Shown here: positions 1-9,240 of the stretch, piece after piece
Numbering within the stretch: position 1 is the first letter of the stretch
Layout of the letters: every line of letters begins with the position of its first letter
Assembly: GCA_019638615.1 (NCBI GenBank)
Contig: JAHBTL010000024.1
Coordinates: 1-64,000 of the forward strand
Length of the DNA stretch: 64,000 nucleotides
Origin: Chitinophagaceae bacterium
Lineage (GTDB): Bacteria; Bacteroidota; Bacteroidia; Chitinophagales; Chitinophagaceae
Reading direction: 5' to 3'
The notes under the pieces: generated by a model
Database searches by the model: none
What the model was told of the DNA's origin: nothing
The model's input: the letters and a program-made list of their open reading frames with translations, nothing else
Program-made: the position numbers and the translations under genes

Positions 1-414
1 GAACTGAATAATATGTATTGGCATTGCGCAACACGAAGACTATACTGTAATCGCTTTTACGCGCGGGAGAACTTTTCTCACCGAAGGTAAATCTGCCGGG
101 CTTGGGTACTATTGCTCAACATTTCACTACTGCCTAACAGATTTCTCAGGCATGCAAAAGCTCGTTCAAGCAACCTACGGTGCCATCGAAATGACGGAAG
201 AAAATTACTGTCTTTGCGAGTCCGGTGAATCAAAATTAAATCATCAATTGCTTTCACGGCGGCGAAGCAATCCTCGCAGAAAAAAACGGTTGCCCTAATG
301 CGGACTGCTTCTCCCGCGCCAACATATCATTAATTTAATGCAACCCTATAGCGGTATCGCAGTGACCTTCGTTAGTTTCTTCCTTTTAAACTGCAAGGGC
401 TACAAGATGGAAAT
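1..414. repeat. Gene-free left edge with degenerate module A repeats
   Basis: No convincing coding region. Positions 300-366 carry a copy of the dispersed module called A here: a ctgcttctcccgc core, an AT-rich middle and a right part ending in tcgcagtgacc. Just before it, near 257-282, lies a reverse-oriented partial copy (gcggcgaagcaatcctcgca). Similar copies lie at 8951-9053, 14441-14545, 37448-37515 and, reversed, near 52943-52975. The rest is unassigned. Confidence 0.55.
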
Positions 415-2571
415 TTACGATGCCTGCCTGTGCTCCAGGAAGCCCGGCGACGATGTATAGAACATAATTTTTTTATGCAGCTCCTCGGGCTTGAAGGGTT
501 TGGGCACATAATCATTAAACCCTTTGTCCAGTAAATCCTGCCGGATATTTTCGTAAGTAGCTGCCGTAAAAGCGATGATGGGTATATCCTTATGCGTTTT
601 ACGTATGGCCGCTACCGTTTGGGCGCCATCCATTTCAGGCATTTCAAGGTCTATTAATAACAGATCCGGCTTATGCTGGTAAAACAACTCTACGGCTTTT
701 AACCCGTTTTCTGCTTCTAACACCTGTATATTCCATTTCTGCAAAAAACGTTTGGCTACGATCATATTGATGGGGTTGTCCTCCGCCAGCAGTATTTTCA
801 CTCCATCCAAACCGGTTAGTTGCTTCAGCTTATCCTCATCTACATACGACTTCTGTTGCTTTGTAATTTCAAAATTCAGCGTAAAATAAAAATTGCTGCC
901 CGTTCCCGGGGTACTTTCAACCTGCAGGTTTCCTCCCATCTGCTCAATGATCCTTTTGCTGATAGCCAGTCCCAGCCCGGTACCCCCGAACTTACGGGTT
1001 GTTTCAATATCCGCCTGTGTAAAGCTTTCAAAAATCTGCCGTATTTTATTCGGGGGAATACCGATCCCCGTATCAGACACAGCAAAACGCACATCTGTAC
1101 TATTGCTCTTCCGGTTCAATATTTTCACTTCGAGCGATATGGTACCGCTTTCCGTAAATTTGATAGCGTTGGCAAGCAGGTTATTCATCACCTGGTTGAG
1201 GCGGGTTTCATCACCAAAAACTTCCATATCCGTACGATCGTCAATGGCAATTTTAAGCGCCAGGTTTTTAGCCGCTACGGGCGCGGTAAAAGAAGTAACC
1301 ACTTTCTGCAGGAAAGACCTTATGTTAAAAGGAACCTTTTCCAGCTCCATTTTACCCGCTTCAATTTTACTGAAATCGAGAATATCATTTACCAATTGCA
1401 TCATGTGCTCCGAAGAATACTTAAGCACTTCAAAGCTTTGCCTTTGGCTGGGCAAATACTCTTCATGCAATATGATGTTGGTTGTGCCGATGATAGCATT
1501 TAACGGAGTACGCAACTCGTGGCTCATATTCGACAGGAACCTCGATTTTACCTGCGCTGCTTTTTCCGCTTTTTCTTTCGCGTTTATAATTTCAAATTCG
1601 GCAATTTTTATTTCAGTAATATCCAGTATACTGATTTTGCAATAGCTGACGTCGCTGTGCAGGAAAGGAACAATATTTACGTACGCATAAAAAGGTGTAT
1701 CATCCTTTTTCATAAAATCCATGTTGCCATACCAGGGAGATTTCTTTTCAAACGACTGCTTGCCCTGTACCACAATATGCTCTTCCATTTTTTCGCCTAA
1801 AAGCTCCCGTGCAGACAATTTAGTTACAGCCTCTTTGCCATTGATTCCAAAAATTTCAAGCGCGCGCCGGTTACAATCCGTTATCATCAGGCTGTTGGTA
1901 TCAACAATGAACACGGCGTCAAGCGATGTGTCATAAATAGTATCCTTATACTTCTTTTCTTCCAGGATCTTATCTTCATTCCTTTCCAGGGTCTTCAAAA
2001 TATAATAAGTAAACAAAGCGGTTATTACCAGTGAAAGACTGAGGTTAGAACTGAACAGCGCGCTATACAGCTCTGTACTTATATTTTGTACACTACTCAC
2101 ATACGGAGCCATAATAAAAATCATGGCGGCAGTAATAAATGTAACGATGGAGGTCATTATAAGCTCATCGTAGCTATTGCGGAGATCAATTACAAAAATC
2201 AACGCGAGCAAAAAAGGAAAGTAAAACATGTGCTCGCCCGCACGCAATCCCTCTGCATAGCTAATGGCAAACAGGTAAAGGTTGATGGTAATTATCCCCA
2301 ACGCTTTGGCAAAAACCAACCTGCCGTCTTTATTCAAAAAATAACAGACTGAAAGAAGAAGAATAGAAGTAAGATTAATTGAAACGCTCAGGTACAGTTC
2401 GTGCAGGCAGTTAAGCAAGGCTGAAATCAGGTTTACACCTATCCCGAAAAAAATAAATATAATAAGCCTTTGTATGTTTTTGTTCTCTTCGTGTCCCTTG
2501 CCCGGGTCAATCCCATTATTCAAAATACCATAACAAAAAGATACTAATTTGTCTAATATGTTCGTTTTCAT
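415..2571 (-). CDS. Hybrid sensor histidine kinase/response regulator
   Basis: Membrane-bound hybrid kinase of about 718 residues. The N-terminal third holds about six hydrophobic helices (residues 35-195) and no recognisable periplasmic sensor domain. A PAS domain follows (about 205-325), then a HisKA dimerisation domain with phospho-acceptor His351 in SNMSHELRTPLNAIIG. The HATPase domain shows the N box (NNLLANAIKF) and the G boxes DTGIGIP and GGTGLGLAISKRI. The C-terminal receiver contains LLAEDNP and the acceptor Asp in LLIDLEMPEMDG. The reading frame extends to a TTG at 2613, but the ATG at 2571 begins MKTNILDK and is preferred. It diverges from the Hpt and LytTR genes about 80 bp away, which suggests a kinase-Hpt-regulator phosphorelay. 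The signal sensed is unknown. Confidence 0.93.
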   Translation of the reverse strand: MKTNILDKLVSFCYGILNNGIDPGKGHEENKNIQRLIIFIFFGIGVNLISALLNCLHELYLSVSINLTSILLLSVCYFLNKDGRLVFAKALGIITINLYLFAISYAEGLRAGEHMFYFPFLLALIFVIDLRNSYDELIMTSIVTFITAAMIFIMAPYVSSVQNISTELYSALFSSNLSLSLVITALFTYYILKTLERNEDKILEEKKYKDTIYDTSLDAVFIVDTNSLMITDCNRRALEIFGINGKEAVTKLSARELLGEKMEEHIVVQGKQSFEKKSPWYGNMDFMKKDDTPFYAYVNIVPFLHSDVSYCKISILDITEIKIAEFEIINAKEKAEKAAQVKSRFLSNMSHELRTPLNAIIGTTNIILHEEYLPSQRQSFEVLKYSSEHMMQLVNDILDFSKIEAGKMELEKVPFNIRSFLQKVVTSFTAPVAAKNLALKIAIDDRTDMEVFGDETRLNQVMNNLLANAIKFTESGTISLEVKILNRKSNSTDVRFAVSDTGIGIPPNKIRQIFESFTQADIETTRKFGGTGLGLAISKRIIEQMGGNLQVESTPGTGSNFYFTLNFEITKQQKSYVDEDKLKQLTGLDGVKILLAEDNPINMIVAKRFLQKWNIQVLEAENGLKAVELFYQHKPDLLLIDLEMPEMDGAQTVAAIRKTHKDIPIIAFTAATYENIRQDLLDKGFNDYVPKPFKPEELHKKIMFYTSSPGFLEHRQAS

Positions 2572-2653
2572 AACCTGGGATGAAATATTTAGTCCTTGGA
2601 AACACTTATACAATGCACATTATATAACGTCTTATTGAAATATAAATTGTGAT

Positions 2654-3058
2654 ATGCATAACGAAGCACATAAAATATTATTCGCTTTTTCTCCTGATCT
2701 GGACAGTGATTTTCTGAAGGACTTATATGGAGAAGACCTGCAGCAGGCAGAAGCTGTATTTGAGTCATCGGTTCAGCAGTTGCGCAACGAGCTTTTATTG
2801 GCCCAGGCCCGGTTTCATGCCGGAGATACCGCCGGACTGAAAAAAGTAGTTCATAAAATGAAGCCCCTGTTCGGGTATATTGGGCTGAACGAAATAATGC
2901 AGCAGTTCGCAGCGTTTGAAGAAGTGTGTGTAAAGGCAACCAGCATTACAGAAACAGAAAAAGGCTTTAATGATATTACAAGCATAACCGAACAGGCGAT
3001 CCAGAAAATTGAGAAAGAAACCAGGCGCCTGAAACAATTCAATACCCAATATCTATGA
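2654..3058 (+). CDS. Hpt-domain histidine phosphotransfer protein
   Basis: A 134-residue all-helical protein. The segment GLKKVVHKMKPLFGYIGL (residues 61-78) matches the Hpt phospho-acceptor signature, with His67 as the probable acceptor; the family usually has HxLKG, here HKMKP. It has no catalytic domain, so it would carry phosphate between the receiver of the divergent hybrid kinase and the receiver of the next gene. Its stop overlaps the start of the LytTR gene (ATGA), which indicates translational coupling. The start is the ATG directly after the short divergent promoter region. Confidence 0.85.
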   Translation: MHNEAHKILFAFSPDLDSDFLKDLYGEDLQQAEAVFESSVQQLRNELLLAQARFHAGDTAGLKKVVHKMKPLFGYIGLNEIMQQFAAFEEVCVKATSITETEKGFNDITSITEQAIQKIEKETRRLKQFNTQYL

Positions 3059-3744
3059 AGTATCAGAGCATTATTGTTGAAGACCTGCAGGTAGCTGCAG
3101 AATTCCTTAAAAGATTTTGCGAAAAAAGCGGCGTGATTGACGTTATCAATCATTTTCTTAACGCGGAAGACGCATTGCAATTTTTAAAGGACAATGTAGT
3201 GGATGTTATTTTCCTTGACGTTGAGATGCCCGGCGCGAGCGGGTTTGAGCTGCTCGATCAACTGGTGTATACGCCGCAGGTGATCCTTACTACTTCTAAA
3301 ACCGAATACGCATACGATGCGTTCCAGTATAATGTTACCGATTATCTCAAGAAACCTTTTACCTATCAACGTTTCCTGGAAGCCGTTCAAAAAGTAAGTA
3401 AGAAAACAGAACAGCAGAATGGCAATTCCGATATGGATCATATGTTCATCAAATCAGACGGGAAGCTGATCCGCCTGCACAACGACGACATCCTTTTCAT
3501 TGAAAGCATGGGCGACTATGTAAAGTTCATAACCCCTGCTAAAAAATACATTACACACAACACCATCAAAAACCTCGAAACAAAAGTAAATCCGCAGGTT
3601 TTTATGAAAGTGCATCGTTCCTATATCGTCAATTTTACCAAGATCAACGACATACAGGAAAACGTGCTTTTCATTAACGGCAATATGATCCCTATCAGCA
3701 AAACACATAAATCAGGGGTGATGCAAAAAATAAACATCCTGTAA
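3055..3744 (+). CDS. LytTR-family response regulator
   Basis: A 229-residue two-domain regulator. The N-terminal receiver has the acidic pair near ED (residues 9-10), acceptor Asp55 in FLDVEMPGASG and conserved Lys100 in YLKKPF. The C-terminal LytTR DNA-binding domain begins near residue 127 (DHMFIKSDGK) and contains IESMGDYVKF and MKVHRSYIVN, which are typical of the family. The gene overlaps the Hpt gene by four bases, so the two are one operon. LytTR regulators bind paired direct repeats upstream of targets; no target site is evident here. Confidence 0.93.
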   Translation: MKYQSIIVEDLQVAAEFLKRFCEKSGVIDVINHFLNAEDALQFLKDNVVDVIFLDVEMPGASGFELLDQLVYTPQVILTTSKTEYAYDAFQYNVTDYLKKPFTYQRFLEAVQKVSKKTEQQNGNSDMDHMFIKSDGKLIRLHNDDILFIESMGDYVKFITPAKKYITHNTIKNLETKVNPQVFMKVHRSYIVNFTKINDIQENVLFINGNMIPISKTHKSGVMQKINIL

Positions 3745-4224
3745 AACAACAAACCTCATTCTTTTTTAGCCTCGTGTAAGACTGTTGTTATCATAAGATA
3801 ATTGCCATAAGCATCTTCTTTTTCCATTCAACGATGGAACGATCCCGAAAATCGATGAATACCCTGCTTCAGCCGAAATAAATTCTATCTGCCCGCAATA
3901 CATTGCATCTTTGTATTGTCATCGCCGATGATATCCATCCTTCGAAAAACAATGCCCGGGTAACACCCAATGCTTACTGAAAAACACATACAATGCACGC
4001 TAATCTTAGAAAACACAAAGCGCTGACCAGGAAAACCAACCCATCCAATACCAATGAAGAAGCAGCCATGAAAACACGAGATCGGTCAGTACCCTCCTTT
4101 AGTTCTCTCTGTTAACCCTTGAGCCACTAACCTCTGACAAGATTTCAAAACATTTAAGCCACGTGTAAAAGCGTGGCTTTTTACTTCGATATACCTCTGC
4201 AAATACCCGGGATTGTCTATTCAA
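3745..4224. other. 480-bp gap without a recognisable gene
   Basis: No ORF with family features was found. The gap contains only very short ORFs, for example a 15-codon one starting at ATG near 4068. A possible -7 word CATCTTTG is at 3906-3913, with no good -33 word. It ends with a good intrinsic terminator on the plus strand (4156-4183). This is either the long 3' untranslated region of the LytTR operon or a short non-coding transcript. Confidence 0.4.
4156..4183 (+). terminator. Intrinsic terminator, plus strand
   Basis: An eight-base-pair stem, aagccacg (4156-4163) with cgtggctt (4172-4179), encloses an eight-base loop and is followed by a T run. It would stop plus-strand transcription before the convergent PdeM-like gene. 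Confidence 0.7.
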
Positions 4225-4884
4225 TTACACCTGCAATACTTTATCTTCCACGATCGCGAACACCCTGTCTGTTTTATTCCTCCGTATACTTATCAATCCT
4301 GTAAAACGGCTGAACGCCGGGAGCGTGCACAAGTGATCGCCAAAGTGAAAACAAGGGAATGACAGGGTTTGCCTGCCCGGGCCTTTTACGCGAACGCCGG
4401 GATGTATATGTCCTGCAAACAAATATTTGCCTGCAGTATCATTTTGAGTTACCGGCTGGTATTCATGCTGAAAAATAAAATTGCCGATTGCCAGTGTGTC
4501 ATGATGGATTTTAATGCCGGCTGCCATATACCATTCGGGTTTGAGTATATCATGATTGCCTTTTATAAGATGTACCTGCAGCGCCGGGAAATCATTTCTC
4601 CAACGGCTGAACAGATCCATTTCCTTATTGGCATGGCTGTGAAACATGTCTCCCACTACTATCAGCCTGGCCGGTTTGAAGAATTGCAGCAAATTTACCA
4701 GCCGCAACATATCTTCTTTGAATACTGTTTGAGGAATGCCTATCCCTGACTTCCGGAAATGACCCGATTTACCCAAATGCAGATCGGCCACGATCAACGA
4801 CCGGTCTTCCTCCCAGTAAACAACCCTGTGCGCGGAAAGCCAAAATGTATTACCGGCAATGATATGTTTTACAGGAGGCTGCAT
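4225..4884 (-). CDS. pdeM: PdeM-like metallophosphoesterase
   Basis: A 219-residue calcineurin-type phosphoesterase of the ligase-associated DNA damage response endonuclease (PdeM) family. The metal-binding motifs appear in order: VADLHLGKSGHFRKSG (residues 32-47), VGDMFHS (77-83), KGNHD (108-112) and FAGHIHPG (157-164). Elsewhere pdeM lies with an ATP-dependent ligase, an exonuclease and an Lhr-like helicase; none of these is adjacent here, so the DNA-repair role rests on family membership. It sits 18 bp downstream of the MurU-like gene on the same strand and could be cotranscribed with it. Confidence 0.85.
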   Translation of the reverse strand: MQPPVKHIIAGNTFWLSAHRVVYWEEDRSLIVADLHLGKSGHFRKSGIGIPQTVFKEDMLRLVNLLQFFKPARLIVVGDMFHSHANKEMDLFSRWRNDFPALQVHLIKGNHDILKPEWYMAAGIKIHHDTLAIGNFIFQHEYQPVTQNDTAGKYLFAGHIHPGVRVKGPGRQTLSFPCFHFGDHLCTLPAFSRFTGLISIRRNKTDRVFAIVEDKVLQV

Positions 4885-4902
4885 ACTATCATCAGCAAAA
4901 AA

Positions 4903-5619
4903 TTAATGAAAATATTGTTCGGCAACAGCAATGGATTCCGGCTTTCCCACATCTATCAAAATACCGCCCGAATGATCATACCCTAATATCCTGTATTCTT
5001 TTGCCAGGCGAAGATATACATCTACCAGTGAGAACTTTCCTTCTTCTGTTAACAATGGAAAGATGGCAGCATCCATAATATGGATACCGCTGAAAGCCCT
5101 GGCAACCGTATGTGCAGCAGGTACTGATATTCTTTCGGCACCGGTTTGCAAATTCTTCCAGCCGCATAAAGCGTGTTCGTTATTGAACAAAAAAGCCCGG
5201 GAACTTTGCCTGTTGGTTACAGCCAATGTAACCAGCGGCGCATGCTGCCTGTGAAATGCCAGCATTTCCCCCAGGTCAAGATCTGTAAGAATATCTGCAT
5301 TCATTACTACAAAAGGGTTACTGCCCGTCAGGAATGCAGCCGCATTTTTCAACCCTCCTCCTGTTTCCAGCGGCTCACCCACTTCGTGAGAAATGGCAAT
5401 GTTGCAGCCAAATTGTTGTTGCTGTTCTAAAAAGGTTATTACCTGCTCAGCAAAATGATGCACATTGATGACGAAATCGCTGATACCATATTTTTTCAGG
5501 TACTCAATATTTCTTTGCAATAAAGGTTTTCCGTTTACCGGTGCTAATGCTTTAGGATGATGATCGGTCCAGGGTTTGAGGCGCGTACCCAGTCCCGCTG
5601 CAAAGATCATTGCCTTCAT
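4903..5619 (-). CDS. Sugar-1-phosphate nucleotidyltransferase, MurU-like
   Basis: A 239-residue NTP transferase. It starts MKAMIFAAGLGTRLKPWT, the nucleotide-binding signature, followed by HPKAL and VNGKPLLQ; VVMNADILTDLD carries the metal-binding Asp. Size and motifs fit N-acetylmuramate-1-phosphate uridylyltransferase (MurU), which makes UDP-MurNAc in peptidoglycan recycling. The upstream neighbour 47 bp away resembles AmgK, the kinase that makes the MurU substrate, and this supports the call. The ORF can be extended to a TTG at 5637, but the ATG at 5619 gives the normal family start. Another sugar-1-phosphate cannot be excluded. Confidence 0.8.
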   Translation of the reverse strand: MKAMIFAAGLGTRLKPWTDHHPKALAPVNGKPLLQRNIEYLKKYGISDFVINVHHFAEQVITFLEQQQQFGCNIAISHEVGEPLETGGGLKNAAAFLTGSNPFVVMNADILTDLDLGEMLAFHRQHAPLVTLAVTNRQSSRAFLFNNEHALCGWKNLQTGAERISVPAAHTVARAFSGIHIMDAAIFPLLTEEGKFSLVDVYLRLAKEYRILGYDHSGGILIDVGKPESIAVAEQYFH

Positions 5620-5666
5620 AGCATGTTTATTTTCCAATTTTCATACAATTTTTAATTCATACACGC

Positions 5667-7118
5667 TCACCCATTCACCCAGCTCTTCGCTTCCTGTTCC
5701 AGGTGATGCACCACCACTTTCACTCCAAACTTTTCCTGCAGATGCTTAGCCAGGCTATCGGCCGCAAACACACTGCGATGCTGCCCGCCCGTACATCCAA
5801 AATTTACGGATAAACTGCCGAAGCCACGCCTGATATAATCGGCTACGGAAATATCTACCAATCCATATACATACTGCAAAAAAGAAGGCATCTCGCTTTT
5901 GTGCAGCAAAAATTCCTGTACCTCTTTGTCGCGACCCGTCAGTTTTTTGTATTCTTCAAAACGACCAGGATTGAAAATCCCCCGGCAGTCAAAAACAAAG
6001 CCGCCGCCGTTCCCTTCTTTATCTTCGGGTATGCCTTTACGATAAGAAAAGCTGTTGATGCTTATCACCAACGGCGAGTCGGGCCCGGCCTTCACGGTTT
6101 CGTACCTGGCAATAATAGCATCATCTACGATCTGCCACAACACTTTTTGCAACTCAGGCAGCCGTATCGGGATTTTTTTATTTTCCAGGAACCATTTCAA
6201 TTGCTTTAATGCATATGGTATGCTGGCTATAAAATGCGGTTTCCTTTCGAACAGTCCCCTGAAGCCATAGGCGCCCAGTGTTTGCAGCATGCGTATCAGT
6301 ACAAAGCCATCGTAGCTGTCCAGGAAATCCTTCCTGTTAAGCCTGCCGCCAAGCAAGCCGTTTACGGTATCGAAATAATAATTTACCAGTTCCTCTTTCC
6401 ATTCGTGCGGCAACGCAGCGCGCGCCTGCCACAACATGGAGGCGACATCATATTGCAAAGCCCCCTGCATGCCTCCCTGGAAATCTATGAAGTATACTTC
6501 TTCATCCTTCACCATTACATTGCGGCTCTGGCAATCGCGGTGCATAAAATAACGGGCTTCTTCCTGCATGAGATAGCTGCTCAGCAGTTCAAAATCATTC
6601 AATAAAAGATTTTTGTCGTAAGGCAGATCCAAAGCCCGAATAAAATAATACAGGAAATACAACAGGTCGGAGTAAATCGCCTGCTTGTCGAAAGACTTGG
6701 TGGCAATGCAATTGTTATAGTCCAGCCCTTCTCCACCCTTTACCTGCAGCTTTGCCAACTGCTCAAATGCTTTTTTATATAATTTTTTTACTCTTTCACT
6801 GTACCCTTCTTCCTTAATAATATCAAAAAGCGACACATCGCCAAAATCGGTCTGCAGGTACATGGTTTTTTCTTTATCCGCAACCAGTATCTCAGGCACC
6901 GCCAGCTTTTTATTATAAAAATGCCTGGCAAACTCAATAAACGCATTGTTCTCCGGAACGTTATTGGGATTGTAGGTAACAATAAAAGAAGAATCTTTTG
7001 TACGCGCCCGGAAATATTGCCTGTTACTGCCTGCCTGCCTGAGCGTAACCACATGTTGCAAAGGTTTTGCAGACCAGTCTTCAAAAAAATGTTTTATTTC
7101 CTGCAATGTATCCGCCAT
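5667..7118 (-). CDS. AmgK-like sugar kinase fused to RapZ C-terminal domain
   Basis: A 483-residue fusion. Residues 1 to about 325 form an aminoglycoside-phosphotransferase-type kinase like AmgK (anomeric MurNAc/GlcNAc kinase), with the catalytic loop FMHRDCQSRNVMV (201-213) and the metal site FIDFQGG (220-226). Residues from about 348 to the end resemble the RapZ C-terminal domain: INSFSYRKG (354-362), FVFDCRGIFNPG (384-395) and GCTGGQHRSVFAADSLA (451-467). In Escherichia coli RapZ this domain binds glucosamine-6-phosphate. The N-terminal P-loop ATPase half of RapZ is absent. The MurU-like gene downstream supports a role in cell-wall sugar salvage. That the RapZ part senses an amino sugar to control the kinase is inference. 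Confidence 0.85.
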   Translation of the reverse strand: MADTLQEIKHFFEDWSAKPLQHVVTLRQAGSNRQYFRARTKDSSFIVTYNPNNVPENNAFIEFARHFYNKKLAVPEILVADKEKTMYLQTDFGDVSLFDIIKEEGYSERVKKLYKKAFEQLAKLQVKGGEGLDYNNCIATKSFDKQAIYSDLLYFLYYFIRALDLPYDKNLLLNDFELLSSYLMQEEARYFMHRDCQSRNVMVKDEEVYFIDFQGGMQGALQYDVASMLWQARAALPHEWKEELVNYYFDTVNGLLGGRLNRKDFLDSYDGFVLIRMLQTLGAYGFRGLFERKPHFIASIPYALKQLKWFLENKKIPIRLPELQKVLWQIVDDAIIARYETVKAGPDSPLVISINSFSYRKGIPEDKEGNGGGFVFDCRGIFNPGRFEEYKKLTGRDKEVQEFLLHKSEMPSFLQYVYGLVDISVADYIRRGFGSLSVNFGCTGGQHRSVFAADSLAKHLQEKFGVKVVVHHLEQEAKSWVNG

Positions 7119-7143
7119 AAAAGCATTTTTACAATTTATTGTT

Positions 7144-8073
7144 TTATTTATTATAAGCCGCCTGCTGCTGTATGCTGTTGCTGATAAAATCCCACAGTGC
7201 TGTTGTATTCAACGGCGAAAACCAATTTATATTTTCATCACGCCTGAACCAGGTCAGCTGTCTTTTTGCATACCGGCGCGTATTTTTTTTGATCTCTTCT
7301 ACCGCCTTATCCAAAGTACAGGCGCCATCTATGTAACTAAAAAGTTCCGTATACCCCACCGTTTGCAATGCATTCAGTTTACGGTATTCGTACAATCCTT
7401 TCGCTTCTTCCAGCAGGTCATCTCCCATCATTGTCTCTACTCTTTTATTGATATTGAAATACACTTCTTCACGGGATAATTCAATCCCTATTTTAAGGAT
7501 GTTAAAATCCCGCCTGGCCCGGGGGGAGGAATGCAGCTCCAGTATGGACTTCCCCGATGATAATTTTATTTCCAGCGCCCGCAGCATCCGCCGGGGATTC
7601 CGGAGTTCACCTTCTTCGTGGAACAGGGGATCGTGCTCTTTGATCATTTGCTGCAACCATTCCATGCCCCTGCTTTCATATTCTTTTCTTACATGCGCCC
7701 TTATTGTTTCATCTACTTCCGGCATGCTGTCTATTCCATTGCAAAAAGCTTTCACATACAAACCCGTGCCGCCGGCCATTACTGCAATATCCTTATTCAA
7801 AAAAATCTCCTTTGCGGCATTCAGGGCATAGGTTTCAAATATACCTGCATTTACCTCATCGTGTATCGAATGTGTATTGATGAAATAATGCCTGGTTCTT
7901 TGCAAATCTTCAACAGCAGGCTTTGCTACCCCGATATTTAATTCTTTATAGCACTGGCGGGAGTCGGCGGATATGATTGCAGTATGAAAGCGTTCCGCGA
8001 TCTTTAGTGATAAATCCGTTTTACCTGATGCAGTCGGGCCAACTATTATGATACAGGTTTTATGACCAGGCAT
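7144..8073 (-). CDS. miaA: tRNA dimethylallyltransferase
   Basis: A 309-residue MiaA, which transfers a dimethylallyl group to N6 of A37 in tRNAs that read UNN codons. It shows the P-loop GPTASGKTDLS, then SADSRQCYKELNIG, AVMAGGTGLYVKAFCNG, a C-terminal zone with LQTVGYTELF, and RRYAKRQLTWFRRD. The ORF runs on to 8241 and overlaps the next gene, but the extra 56 residues have no family similarity. The ATG at 8073 (MPGHKTCIIIVGPTASGK) is the natural start. Confidence 0.95.
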   Translation of the reverse strand: MPGHKTCIIIVGPTASGKTDLSLKIAERFHTAIISADSRQCYKELNIGVAKPAVEDLQRTRHYFINTHSIHDEVNAGIFETYALNAAKEIFLNKDIAVMAGGTGLYVKAFCNGIDSMPEVDETIRAHVRKEYESRGMEWLQQMIKEHDPLFHEEGELRNPRRMLRALEIKLSSGKSILELHSSPRARRDFNILKIGIELSREEVYFNINKRVETMMGDDLLEEAKGLYEYRKLNALQTVGYTELFSYIDGACTLDKAVEEIKKNTRRYAKRQLTWFRRDENINWFSPLNTTALWDFISNSIQQQAAYNK

Positions 8074-8125
8074 TGGATATGAATGATATGATATCTTGAC
8101 TATACACAGAAACAAGCGCCTTGCA

Positions 8126-8701
8126 TCAGCGCTCATCATCGCCTCCTTCCTCTGGCAATGCTTCATCTTCCAATCCTTCGTCGCTGTCGCCCTCTCCATC
8201 GCCTTCCGTACCAAATCCCTCAACGCCTTTAGACAGGTCATATTTCTCCTCTACATCCACAAAGCGGTCTCCCAGCATGCTTTTAGTGCCATACTGGCTT
8301 GGGGCAATGCCTTCACTGCGTACGGTTGCAGGATAAGTTATTTTCGAGCTTTCCTCTTTCGAAACATTAATCAGCTCCACCAGGAAAGTCCAGCCTTTCA
8401 CAAAATCGTATGTATATATAAATTTCTCGTTCGGGTTTTTTATCTCCGATCCTATGGTCGTATCCGCCATTATCAATGGCTCCGCTTTATATGCTTTATC
8501 ATATTTTTCAACACTGATTTCGCGGCCACGTGCCCAGTTATCGTTGCTGCGGTAAAAAGTTGCCTGGTGTTTGTTGTCGAACTCAAAGCTTTTTAAAATT
8601 GCCAGGTGCAGATCAAAAAACGATTGCGTATGCTTTATCACTACATCCCGGTATACACTGTCGTCCTCTTCAAAATATATCCTGAATTTTAAAATGGCCA
8701 T
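8126..8701 (-). CDS. PRiA4b ORF-3-like (IS1096 passenger-type) domain protein
   Basis: A 191-residue protein. The N-terminal 150 residues resemble the PRiA4_ORF3 family, first noted on a plasmid and in IS1096: MAILKFRIYFEEDDSVYRDV, then QSFFDLHLAILKSFEFD and a YTYDFVKGWTFLVEL segment. The C-terminal tail (about 160-191) is very acidic and disordered. The molecular function is unknown. It lies 52 bp upstream of miaA on the same strand and may be cotranscribed; its retention beside miaA argues for a cellular gene, not a mobile passenger. Confidence 0.75.
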   Translation of the reverse strand: MAILKFRIYFEEDDSVYRDVVIKHTQSFFDLHLAILKSFEFDNKHQATFYRSNDNWARGREISVEKYDKAYKAEPLIMADTTIGSEIKNPNEKFIYTYDFVKGWTFLVELINVSKEESSKITYPATVRSEGIAPSQYGTKSMLGDRFVDVEEKYDLSKGVEGFGTEGDGEGDSDEGLEDEALPEEGGDDER

Positions 8702-9240
8702 CTGTATCGTTTAAAAGTTGAAAATTCCTGAAAAATTTTTCAAATTTAATATAATTCCGGCAGTTATATATGCAAATAGTTATACAGGCTGCATTTCAAA
8801 TTTTCGCAAATCTTACATAGCGTGAAAATTATATATACCTGTATGGAAATTGCCGCAGATTCGCAGATTGAATCTGCGGCTACAAAAACCAAACACTTTT
8901 GCAGGTCCCTGCGATCCCCCTCGTATGAACATTTGAATTAAACAAATGTTTCGGCGGGACTCGCAGTAGGAAAATGCAGACCTGCGAGGATGGCTTCTCC
9001 CGCCATTATATTTTGTTTGAGTCGAGGCAAATGCAGCGGCGGGCTCACCATGACGGAGAAAAGGTTGATGACTCCGTAACTTTCACGATCATTCAGGTTT
9101 ACAAATAACCCAGTGTGATGACCTGCCGGTTACCAAGGCAGGAAGGTTCCAGAATTGCTTATTTCTGATTTTGCTGCAATGAAAGTAGTTCTCTACGAAG
9201 ATTTTCTCACCGCAGGTAAATTCGTCCCTTACACATCGGC
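8702..9240. repeat. Intergenic mosaic of repeat modules D, A and B
   Basis: No coding region. The gap is built from dispersed modules: D at about 8831-8888 (attatatata, then a gccgcagatt/aatctgcggc hairpin), A at 8951-9053 (ctgcgaggatggcttctccc core, gcgggctcaccatgac right end) and B at 9060-9112 (ggttgatgactccgtaac, then attcaggtttacaaataa). The same modules occur in other orders at 14441-14680 and 57798-58060. Confidence 0.75.

Noticed and set aside
820-1645. Two long plus-strand ORFs opposite the hybrid kinase
   Set aside because: They lie wholly antisense to well-supported kinase domains and encode no recognisable family.
8074-8241. N-terminal extension of miaA
   Set aside because: It overlaps the PRiA4b-like gene in another frame and lacks similarity to MiaA, which starts at the ATG at 8073.
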